Shown here: in pieces, positions 43,054 to 49,582 of the stretch
How positions within the stretch are numbered: position 1 is the first letter of the stretch
Layout: every line of letters starts with the position of its first letter
NCBI RefSeq assembly: GCF_016107395.1
Contig: NZ_JAAIKO010000006.1
Coordinates: forward strand, 248,001-312,000
Direction of reading: 5' to 3'
Length of the DNA: 64,000 nucleotides
Origin: Streptomyces fildesensis
Lineage (GTDB): Bacteria > Actinomycetota > Actinomycetes > Streptomycetales > Streptomycetaceae
The notes under the pieces: model-generated
Told to the model about the DNA's origin: nothing
Database searches by the model: none
The model's input: only the letters and a program-made list of their open reading frames with translations
Position numbers and translations under genes: made by a program

Positions 43054-44634
43054 ATGTCAGGCGCGCGGGACGAGACGCACGAACACGACGGGGCCGCACC
43101 CGAGGAGATACCCGAGGCCACGGTCGACGGCCCGCCCGCCGCAGCAGCGCGCGGAACCCGCCGTCGGGCCAAGAAGATCGTCGCCTGGACGGCCGTCGGC
43201 ACACTGGTGCTGCTGGTCGTCTCGGGCGGCGCGATCTACTACCGGCTCAACAGCAACATCAAGAGTTTCCCCGCCGAGGCGATGAGCGCGGAGCGCCCGC
43301 CCGCCGCCGTACCCGACGCCACCGGGAACACCCCGGTCAACGTGCTGCTCATCGGCTCCGACTCACGCGGCGGCGCCAACAGCAGCCTCGGTGGCGGAGA
43401 GAGCGGCACGGCCCGTTCGGACACCACGATCCTGTTGCACGTCTACGCCGACCACAAGCACGCGATCGGCATCTCCATCCCCCGCGACACCCTGGTCACC
43501 ATCCCCGCCTGCCGGCTGCCGGACGGGAGCTGGACCAGCGAGCGGACCCACACCATGTTCAACGAGGCCTTCTCGGTGGGGGAGACCGACGCGGGCAACC
43601 CGGCCTGCACACAGAACACGGTCGAGAAACTCACCGGCCTGCGGGTGGACCACACCATCGTGGCGAACTTCGAGGGCTTCGCGGCGATGACGAAGGCCGT
43701 CCACGGGGTGGAGGTCTGTCTGCCGAACGACATCTACCAAGGTGACGTCAACCCGAAGCTGGGCGCCAGGGGCGATCTGGTCCTCAGCAAGGGCAAGCAG
43801 AACGTCCAGGGCCAGCAGGCGCTGGACTACGTGCGGCTGCGGCACGGCATCGGCGACGGCTCCGACATCGGCCGGATGCTGCGCCAACAGGCCTTCCTCG
43901 GCTCGCTGGTGTCCAAGATCAAGGGGCAGGGCATCAACCCCACCACGCTGCTGCCGCTCGCGGACGCCGCGACCAAGTCGCTGATCGTCGACCCCGGTCT
44001 CGCCTCGGTGGCGAAGCTGCTGGAGTTCGGCTCGTCGCTGAAGAACATCGACCTGCGCGACCTCAAGTTCCTGACCACGCCCTGGCGTTTCAGCGGTGAG
44101 CGCGTCGAGCTGGTCCACCCCGCCGTCGACACCCTGTGGGCCACCCTCAAGGCCGACCGGACCATCGACGGGCAGGACGCCGCAGGGTCGCCGACCACCC
44201 CGCCCGCGGCGTCGACACCGTCTGCTCCGGCATCGCCGTCCGGGACCCCGGGCGCGGGCGTCAAGCTCGTCGTGCTCGACGGCACCGCGACCACCGGTCT
44301 CGCGGGCAAGGCGGCGACCACCCTGGAGAAGGCCGGCTTCAGCGTCAGCGGGACGGTCACCGCCACCTCCCAGACGTACGACACGACGGTCGTCGAGTAT
44401 GGAGCCGGCCGGCGCGCCGACGCGCAGAAGGCCGCCGCCCTCTTCCCCGGCGCCACCCTGTCACCGGTCTCCACCGCCGGGATCAGGCTCGTCCTCGGCA
44501 AGAACTACACCCTCGGCCAGGACGCCGCGCAGCCGACCGGAACGCCCACCGCGCTGCCCTCCACCGTCGTGGCCGACGCCCGCTCCGCGGACCAGGACAC
44601 TTGCGCCAACACGGTCTTCGGGTCCGGCGGCTGA
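43054..44634 (+). CDS. LytR-CpsA-Psr (LCP) cell-wall glycopolymer ligase
   Basis: The 526-residue protein has a short cytoplasmic N-terminus, one transmembrane helix (about 42-63), and an LCP domain (about 95-270: VNVLLIGSDSRGG, ARSDTTILLHV, GISIPRDTLVTIP, HTMFNEAFSVG, QQALDYVRLRH). A Pro/Ala/Ser linker follows, then a C-terminal LytR_C domain (VKLVVLDGTATTGLAGKAATTLEKAGF). LCP enzymes attach teichoic-acid-type or other polyprenyl-linked glycopolymers to peptidoglycan; the conserved Arg and Asp residues for pyrophosphate binding are present. GGGGAGAGGG precedes the ATG. Monocistronic. Confidence 0.93.
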   Translation: MSGARDETHEHDGAAPEEIPEATVDGPPAAAARGTRRRAKKIVAWTAVGTLVLLVVSGGAIYYRLNSNIKSFPAEAMSAERPPAAVPDATGNTPVNVLLIGSDSRGGANSSLGGGESGTARSDTTILLHVYADHKHAIGISIPRDTLVTIPACRLPDGSWTSERTHTMFNEAFSVGETDAGNPACTQNTVEKLTGLRVDHTIVANFEGFAAMTKAVHGVEVCLPNDIYQGDVNPKLGARGDLVLSKGKQNVQGQQALDYVRLRHGIGDGSDIGRMLRQQAFLGSLVSKIKGQGINPTTLLPLADAATKSLIVDPGLASVAKLLEFGSSLKNIDLRDLKFLTTPWRFSGERVELVHPAVDTLWATLKADRTIDGQDAAGSPTTPPAASTPSAPASPSGTPGAGVKLVVLDGTATTGLAGKAATTLEKAGFSVSGTVTATSQTYDTTVVEYGAGRRADAQKAAALFPGATLSPVSTAGIRLVLGKNYTLGQDAAQPTGTPTALPSTVVADARSADQDTCANTVFGSGG

Positions 44635-44672
44635 CGGCCCCCGCAGGTTCTCGGCCACGCGCGCCTGACGGA

Positions 44673-44696
44673 GCCCGGCGGACGGTCCCGCCGGGC
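44673..44696 (+). terminator. Terminator after the LCP gene
   Basis: GCCCGGCGG (44673-44681) pairs with CCGCCGGGC (44688-44696) across a 6-nt loop, 39 bp after the stop. Confidence 0.65.
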
Positions 44697-44775
44697 GAAC
44701 GGCGCGATCCTGTCCGGCACCCCGCCCCACTCGGTGCTCCGAAGGTGGATGCTGGAGGGGAGGAGATGTGTCGCC

Positions 44776-45063
44776 ATGCGTACCGGGAGTGAACCGCTGA
44801 CCGCGCGCAGTGCCCTGCGCCTGCGGCTGGGACTGGCCGCGTTCGGGCTGGCCTGGGCGGTGGTGGGCGCTGTGGGGTTCGCGGTGGCGGGTCATACGGC
44901 GTGGGCGGTCACGTTCGCGGTGGTGGGAGTGGTGGCCGTCGTGGACATGCTCGTTGTGGGCCGGCACATCCACCAGGGCGCGCACTACCAACCGGGCCGG
45001 GACATTCCGCCGTATCGGCCAGACCGTGGCGGCGACACCCACCTGCGGCACCACGGCCCCTAG
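44776..45063 (+). CDS. Small two-helix membrane protein, 95 aa
   Basis: The product has two closely spaced hydrophobic helices (LGLAAFGLAWAVVGAVGFAV and TAWAVTFAVVGVVAVVDMLVVG, about 17-37 and 41-62) and a polar C-terminal tail rich in His, Arg and Pro (HIHQGAHYQPGRDIPPYRPD). AGGAG lies about 11 nt before the ATG. This type of small 'DUF6343-like' membrane protein is common in Streptomyces, but I am not sure of the family. Function unknown. Confidence 0.65.
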   Translation: MRTGSEPLTARSALRLRLGLAAFGLAWAVVGAVGFAVAGHTAWAVTFAVVGVVAVVDMLVVGRHIHQGAHYQPGRDIPPYRPDRGGDTHLRHHGP

Positions 45064-45154
45064 CCGGGCCCGCCCAGCAACTCTCCGGTCAGGACCCGCT
45101 GCAGCCAGGCGTCCGGCGGCGAACGCGTCGGGACCGGTCCGACACCGCCCGCTG

Positions 45155-45727
45155 TCAGGGGGCCGATGCGCCGGGCCAGGCACCGTTGGCGGCCAGGCCG
45201 AGGATCAGCGCGGCGATGTTCCAGGCGTCGTCCTCACCTCGGTGGTGGCGCCCCTCCAGCGGCAGCCCGGCGATCCGCAGCGCCTGCGCCATGCCGGGGC
45301 GCTTGCGCAGTCCGTGCGCCTCGGTGAAGACCAGCTTCGCGTTGGTGTGCCGGCTTCCGAAGGGGTACTCCGTGCCGGTCGCCAGGCACTGCCGGGTGAA
45401 CTGGTGCCGGTCGTAGTCGCCCCAGCTGGCCCACGGCCGGCTCCCGGCCCGGTGTTCGGCGGCCAGCAGCCGGCAGGCCTCGGAGAAGCCGACGCCGGTG
45501 TCCACCTCGGCCTGGGTCAGACCCGTCAGTTCGGTGCAGAAGGCGCTGACGGCGGACCGTGCGGGCCGCACCAGGATGCGGTGCCGCGCGACCCGTTCGC
45601 CCGTGTCGAGGTCGACGACGGTCAGCCCGATCTCGATGATCTCGCTCACCGCCCCGGGAGGCGGTTCGCCGGCCCAGCAGGTCGCCTCGACATCGATGAC
45701 GTTCAACAGTCCTGTGGCGCTGTCCAT
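45155..45727 (-). CDS. DEDDh 3'-5' exonuclease
   Basis: The 190-residue protein begins at ATG 45727. Exo I is NVIDVEATCW (catalytic Asp and Glu), Exo II lies around WASWGDYDRHQF (Asp), and Exo III is HRGEDDAWNIAALI (His and Asp). The TELTGLTQAEVD segment is typical of the ERI1/KapD group of DnaQ-like exonucleases, which trim RNA or DNA 3' ends. No polymerase domain. On the minus strand GTGACC, 17 bp, TACCCT and then 7 bp precede the ATG, so a leaderless transcript is likely. Confidence 0.85.
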   Translation of the reverse strand: MDSATGLLNVIDVEATCWAGEPPPGAVSEIIEIGLTVVDLDTGERVARHRILVRPARSAVSAFCTELTGLTQAEVDTGVGFSEACRLLAAEHRAGSRPWASWGDYDRHQFTRQCLATGTEYPFGSRHTNAKLVFTEAHGLRKRPGMAQALRIAGLPLEGRHHRGEDDAWNIAALILGLAANGAWPGASAP

Positions 45728-45734
45728 GCTGCCG

Positions 45735-45763
45735 AGGGTAGGAGACGCCCACCCGCAGGTCAC
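45735..45763 (-). promoter_or_regulatory. Leaderless promoter of the exonuclease gene
   Basis: Read on the minus strand: GTGACC (45763-45758), a 17-bp spacer, TACCCT (45740-45735), then 7 nt to the ATG at 45727. No Shine-Dalgarno. Confidence 0.5.
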
Positions 45764-45778
45764 GTCGGTTTACTCGCC

Positions 45779-46285
45779 TTACTCGCCGGTGGTGCCGTCG
45801 ATGCACTCCCGGAGCAGATCGGCCTGACCGTTGTGCCGCGCGTACTCCTCGATCATGTGGGTCAGGATGTAGCGCAGCGAGTACACCTCGTCGCCGTAGT
45901 GCCCGGTGTCGTCCAGCGACGCGGCCGCGTCCACGATCGCGCGGGACCGCGCGCACTCCTCGTGCCAGGCCCGGAACGCCTCGTCGGGATCGGCCGAGTC
46001 GACGTCCCATTCGCTGAACCGGCCGGGCTCCGGACGCGGCCAGTAGGGCTGGACGTTCTCGTCGTTCAGTATTTTCCGGAACCAGCCCCGCTCGACCTCG
46101 ACCAGGTGCCGGACCAGTCCGAGCAGCGACAGCTCCGAGGGCGGAACGGCCCTCTCCCGTAGCTGCTCGGTGGTCAGTCCGGTGCACTTCATCTCCAGCG
46201 TCTCGCGCTGGTACTGCAGGAAGGCCGTGAGGCTGGCGCGCTCGTCCGCGATCCACGGCGGCTGGGTTCTCTCGTGATCTTGCAT
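45779..46285 (-). CDS. DinB-family (DUF664) putative metal-dependent hydrolase/transferase
   Basis: The 168-residue four-helix-bundle protein shows the DinB/DUF664 pattern of three metal-ligand histidines: LVRHLVEVERGW, and SLRYILTHMIEEYARHNGQADLLRECIDG near the C-terminus. Members use mycothiol or bacillithiol as cofactor in some actinobacteria, so thiol transfer is possible. I placed the start at ATG 46285 (MQDHERTQPPW); the longer frame upstream is non-family. It is divergent from the MarR gene across a 20-bp dyad, so the MarR protein may control it. A related but distinct DinB gene lies at 53519-54034. Confidence 0.82.
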   Translation of the reverse strand: MQDHERTQPPWIADERASLTAFLQYQRETLEMKCTGLTTEQLRERAVPPSELSLLGLVRHLVEVERGWFRKILNDENVQPYWPRPEPGRFSEWDVDSADPDEAFRAWHEECARSRAIVDAAASLDDTGHYGDEVYSLRYILTHMIEEYARHNGQADLLRECIDGTTGE

Positions 46286-46420
46286 CGGGTCATCATGCCA
46301 ACCGGGGTGGCCGCTCGCCGGGATCAACCGGCCGGTTCCCGAGGCCGGGGCGCGATGCTGTGGGCGTCCATCTCGGGCCTCCTGGTTGGTTACACTGTCA
46401 AAGAATCTGCACGACTGAAG

Positions 46421-46440
46421 TATCTGCATGTGTGCAGATA
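46421..46440. promoter_or_regulatory. MarR operator candidate
   Basis: TATCTGCATGTGTGCAGATA has perfect 8-bp arms around TGTG. A half-site AATCTGCAC lies at 46404. It sits between divergent DinB and MarR genes, 25 bp before the MarR start. Confidence 0.65.
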
Positions 46441-46464
46441 TTATTGAAGGGGAGGCTGCCCGGG

Positions 46465-46965
46465 ATGTCAACCGTTCGCCGGGAGGACGCTCATCGCATC
46501 TACCGCCGCTACGTGGACGCGGTGGTGCTCAACGGGCAGGCGAGTGCCGAGGCCGCCGGGCTGCACACCACCGACCTGCGCGCCCTGAGCGTTCTCGACC
46601 TGGCCGGCAGCCTCACCTCCGGCGAACTCGCCGAGCGCACCGGACTGACCACGGGCGCGACCACCCGGCTGATCGACCGCCTGGAGCGCCGGGGCCTGGT
46701 GCGCCGGGCGGTGCACCCGGCCGACCGGCGCAAGGTCATCATCGAGCCGGTGGCCGGAGCCACCGGGGGCGTGGACGTCGAAGCGGTGGCCGGTCCCGCC
46801 CGCCGCCGGGTCGGCGCGGTGCTCGCCCGGTACACCCCGGAGCAACTCGACATCCTCTTCGACTACTTCGAGCACGCGGCCACGGCCTACCACGAGGCCA
46901 CCGAGGAGCTGCGCAGTGACGCCGCCCGCCCGGCCGGCGTCACTCCGGAGGGTGCTCAGGAATGA
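46465..46965 (+). CDS. MarR-family transcriptional regulator
   Basis: The 166-residue protein has the winged helix of MarR at about 45-110: LRALSVLDLAGSLTSGELAERTGLTTGATTRLIDRLERRGLVRRAVHPADRRKVII, with the DRR wing. GGGGAGG lies nine nt before the ATG at 46465; the frame upstream is not conserved MarR sequence. The dyad in the divergent intergenic region suggests it represses itself and the DinB gene. The ligand is unknown. Confidence 0.88.
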   Translation: MSTVRREDAHRIYRRYVDAVVLNGQASAEAAGLHTTDLRALSVLDLAGSLTSGELAERTGLTTGATTRLIDRLERRGLVRRAVHPADRRKVIIEPVAGATGGVDVEAVAGPARRRVGAVLARYTPEQLDILFDYFEHAATAYHEATEELRSDAARPAGVTPEGAQE

Positions 46966-47045
46966 CGGCAGCCGGATAATTCGTGGTGGATCCCGCGCTG
47001 ATCACCGATGATGGCTGGCATGTCCATCCGTGGGAGGACCAGGCA

Positions 47046-48122
47046 GTGACAGGCGATCGGGAGGAATCTCTCGAGGCGGCGCCGACCGGCCGGCTCGTCG
47101 AGATCGCCTGCGACGAGTCGGGTTCCGACGGCGAGAATCTCCTGGGCGGCAACACGGATGTGTTCGCCCATGCCAGCGTGCGGTTGGACGTCGCGCTCGC
47201 GGCGGACAGCATTCAGGAGATACGGAACAGAATTCACTCGCCCGCGCAGGAGTACAAGGCGAATCACCTGCTCCGCGAGAAACACCGGCCGGTTCTCACC
47301 TGGCTGCTCGGACCATCGGGACCGATCCACGGCCATGCGCACGTCCATCTGACCGACAAGGCGTTCTTCGTCGTCGGAAGGGTGGTGGACCTGCTCGTCG
47401 GGAAAGCGACGCACGCGGCCAGTGCGGGTCTGAGCCAGGACGAGGAAGCCCATTCCCTTGCCGTCGCCCTGTATCGCGAGGGTCCCCGGTCCTTCGGGCC
47501 GGAATTGTGGCGCGAGTTCCTGGAGTCGTCCAACCATCTGATGCGCACCAAGAACCTCTGGGGCACACGGACCCCGGTCGACTCGTTCTTCCGCACCATC
47601 GACAACCTTCGCAGGACCGCCGCGGGCGGGTCGGTCGACGACATCCTGGAACGGCTGGCGGCGGCCCGATCGCCCGCGGATTCCTTTCGGGCCCGGCTCC
47701 TCGACGACCCGACGGTGATTCCCGCGCTGGACCCGCTGATCCCCTCGATCGTCCGGACCGTTGCGCACTGGAGCGACGGCAACAAGCCTGTCTCCATCGT
47801 TCACGACCGGAACAACACGCTGACGGACGAGCGGATCGCGCAGCTCAAGGAGATCTTCAGCAGGCCGCACCCTGCTGATCCCGGGTACGGTCCGCGCGGC
47901 CGGCTGACGAGCGTGACGCTCGTCAGCTCCCGCTCGGACGCCCGCATCCAACTCGCCGATTTCCTCGCCGGCGTGGCGCGGAAGATCGCGTCGGACGAAC
48001 TCAACCAACGGGGAGATGCGGAGCTCACCGCACTGCTGCGACCGTATGTCGATGAGTCGTCATTCTGGGGAGACGGCAGAAGCTGGTCCCTGCTGAGTCC
48101 CGTGCCGAGTGCCCGGCGATAG
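47046..48122 (+). CDS. DUF3800-family protein
   Basis: The 358-residue protein starts at GTG 47046 with GGGAGGA nine nt upstream. It carries the DUF3800 signature: an N-terminal acidic motif VEIACDESGSDGEN (DESG) and a C-terminal QLADFLAGVARKIASDEL (the 'QxADxxA' motif). DUF3800 proteins have an RNase H-like fold with acidic residues and are often found near mobile or defence genes; the nuclease idea is inference. It lacks partners and is followed within 83 bp by the alanine-rich leader ORF, but the leader has its own promoter-like sequence. No signal peptide. Confidence 0.72.
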   Translation: MTGDREESLEAAPTGRLVEIACDESGSDGENLLGGNTDVFAHASVRLDVALAADSIQEIRNRIHSPAQEYKANHLLREKHRPVLTWLLGPSGPIHGHAHVHLTDKAFFVVGRVVDLLVGKATHAASAGLSQDEEAHSLAVALYREGPRSFGPELWREFLESSNHLMRTKNLWGTRTPVDSFFRTIDNLRRTAAGGSVDDILERLAAARSPADSFRARLLDDPTVIPALDPLIPSIVRTVAHWSDGNKPVSIVHDRNNTLTDERIAQLKEIFSRPHPADPGYGPRGRLTSVTLVSSRSDARIQLADFLAGVARKIASDELNQRGDAELTALLRPYVDESSFWGDGRSWSLLSPVPSARR

Positions 48123-48193
48123 TGCCGCCCCAGCACCCCGGTCCTGCCGGTCCCGCCGCCGGAAATGCCGGCCACCTCGGCGGGCACCCCTGT

Positions 48194-48199
48194 TACCGT
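48194..48199 (+). promoter_or_regulatory. -10 element of the AlaRS-like leader transcript
   Basis: TACCGT is followed by 6 nt and then the leader ATG at 48206, matching the spacing of other leaderless genes here. The -35 is weak, so confidence is moderate. Confidence 0.4.
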
Positions 48200-48205
48200 T
48201 GGCGT

Positions 48206-48274
48206 ATGGAGATCACCAGGCACATCACCACCGCGACCGCGCGAGCTACCAGCTCGTCGGTTGCCGCCGCCTGA
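48206..48274 (+). CDS. Alanine/threonine-rich leader peptide, 22 codons
   Basis: A 22-codon ORF (MEITRHITTATARATSSS, then Val and three Ala) ends in GCC GCC GCC TGA. Six of 22 codons are Ala and five Thr. There is no Shine-Dalgarno; a TACCGT -10 six nt upstream suggests the mRNA starts on its ATG, as in known streptomycete amino-acid leaders. The stop is 117 nt upstream of the AlaRS-like gene. Its last Ala codons overlap one strand of a competing RNA helix. I read it as the sensor of a ribosome-mediated attenuator that monitors Ala-tRNA charging. No homologue search was possible. Confidence 0.6.
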   Translation: MEITRHITTATARATSSSVAAA

Positions 48275-48385
48275 CCTCACTCCTCATCCCTGGCGACCGG
48301 AAACGGCCGCCGGTGCGCTGTACGACTCCTGTTTCGCAGTCCGTGCCCACGGTTCCTTTTCCGGTCCCCACGACCCGAAGGAACC
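48258..48385 (+). promoter_or_regulatory. Predicted attenuator with three competing RNA helices
   Basis: Helix A: 48258-48265 (CGGTTGCC, overlapping the terminal Val/Ala codons) with 48292-48299 (GGCGACCG), one G-U. Helix B: 48295-48303 (GACCGGAAA) with 48358-48366 (TTTCCGGTC), perfect. Helix C: 48351-48358 (GGTTCCTT) with 48378-48385 (AAGGAACC), perfect, burying the AAGGA ribosome-binding site of the AlaRS-like gene. A excludes B and B excludes C. A ribosome stalled at Ala codons would block A, favour B and free the start site; fluent translation would let A and C form. Translational control is favoured, since C holds the Shine-Dalgarno and has no clean U-tract. Confidence 0.6.
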
Positions 48386-48391
48386 GCCGCC

Positions 48392-49567
48392 ATGAACACC
48401 GACCGGACCGTCAGCACCTTCATCGACTTCTTCCGCGACCGCGGACACCAGCGCATCACCGGTGACTCGCTTCTCCGGCCACCCGGAGACCCGGTGCTGT
48501 TCACCACCTCCGGCATGCACCCGCTCACCCCGTACCTGCTCGGCCGCCCGCATCCGCTCGGTCAGCGGCTGGTCGGCCTGCAACGCTGTCTGCGCACGAC
48601 CGACCTGGACGAGGTCGGCGACCGTACCCACCTGACCGTCTTCGAGATGCTGGGTTCATGGTCGCTCGGGGACTACGGAGGCCCGCAGAGCCTGCGCTGG
48701 GGCTACGAACTGCTGCGCGACGGCTTCGGCATCCAGCCCGGCCGGCTGCATGTCACCGTCTTCGGCGGCGACGGCCAGGTCGGCCCCGACACCGAGTCCC
48801 TGCGGACCTGGAACGAGCTGGGCGTGCCGGTGGAGCTGACACGCGAGGACAACTGGTGGTCCAACGGCCCCACCGGGCCGTGCGGACCCGACTCGGAGAT
48901 CTTCGTATGGACCGGCGACACCCCACCGCAGGGCACCCCGACCAGCGATCAGCGATGGGTCGAGGTGTGGAACCACGTGAAGATGCGGTACCACCGCCAC
49001 GACGACGGAAGCCTCCAACCCCTGCTCCGGCCAAGCATCGACACCGGGCTGGGTCTGGAGCGGCTCCTGACCGTGCTGCAGGACAAGCCATCGGTCTACG
49101 AGTGCGACATCTTCGACCCCTGGACGAGCACGATCTCCGGCCTGTGGGACCTGGACGAGTTCTCGCTCCGTGTCGTCTGTGACCACCTGCGGTCCAGCAT
49201 CGTGGTCATCGGCGACGGCGTCCTCCCGTCGAACACCGGCCGCGGCTACGTCCTGCGCCGGCTGACGCGCCGGGTGCTGACCACCTTGTGGCGGGACGGC
49301 CCCTCGCGGACGTTGTCCGACCTCCCCACGGAGCTCTTCGAGCACACTCTCGACCACTTCCGGCAGACGGGCGAGGTCGGATCCGTGCGCGATGTGCTGC
49401 TCGACGAGGAGCGCCGCTTCTCGAAGCTGCTGGAGCGGGGCCGGCTGGTGCTGTCCCGGCAGGGGTTCGACGGGCCGCTGCGCGAGGAGGACTACAGCTA
49501 TCTGCACGAGACCCACGGGCTGCCGCGTGAACTGGTCGTCGGACTCCTCACCTCCGAGGGGCGGTGA
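48392..49567 (+). CDS. Stand-alone truncated alanyl-tRNA synthetase-like protein
   Basis: The 391-residue protein covers only the AlaRS aminoacylation core and the following helical tRNA-binding part. Motif 2 region: QRCLRTTDLDEVGDRTHLTVFEMLGSWSLGDY. Motif 3: IDTGLGLERLLTVLQ. Then LRVVCDHLRSSIVVIGDGVLPSNTGRGYVLRRLTRR and LHETHGLPRELVVGLL, which equals the LYDTYGFPVDLT segment just before the editing domain. The editing and C-Ala domains are absent (full AlaRS is near 880 residues). Known N-terminal AlaRS fragments of this size can still charge tRNA. It may be a resistance copy, a stress paralogue or an alanine-activating enzyme. It follows a leader-peptide attenuator with AAGGA as ribosome-binding site. 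Confidence 0.85.
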   Translation: MNTDRTVSTFIDFFRDRGHQRITGDSLLRPPGDPVLFTTSGMHPLTPYLLGRPHPLGQRLVGLQRCLRTTDLDEVGDRTHLTVFEMLGSWSLGDYGGPQSLRWGYELLRDGFGIQPGRLHVTVFGGDGQVGPDTESLRTWNELGVPVELTREDNWWSNGPTGPCGPDSEIFVWTGDTPPQGTPTSDQRWVEVWNHVKMRYHRHDDGSLQPLLRPSIDTGLGLERLLTVLQDKPSVYECDIFDPWTSTISGLWDLDEFSLRVVCDHLRSSIVVIGDGVLPSNTGRGYVLRRLTRRVLTTLWRDGPSRTLSDLPTELFEHTLDHFRQTGEVGSVRDVLLDEERRFSKLLERGRLVLSRQGFDGPLREEDYSYLHETHGLPRELVVGLLTSEGR

Positions 49568-49582
49568 CCAGAGGGCTCACCA

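Noticed and set aside
46286..46471. N-terminal extension of the first DinB protein
   Set aside because: The added 62 residues cover the MarR operator and are not family-like; ATG 46285 starts the conserved part.
48304..48360. Intrinsic terminator in the AlaRS leader
   Set aside because: CCGTGCCCACGG followed by TTCCTTTT has only a 4-bp usable stem, so a classical terminator is weaker than the ribosome-binding-site-sequestering helix.
48206..48400. T-box riboswitch
   Set aside because: I see no T-box bulge sequence or specifier-loop layout; the Ala-rich ORF with competing helices fits attenuation better.
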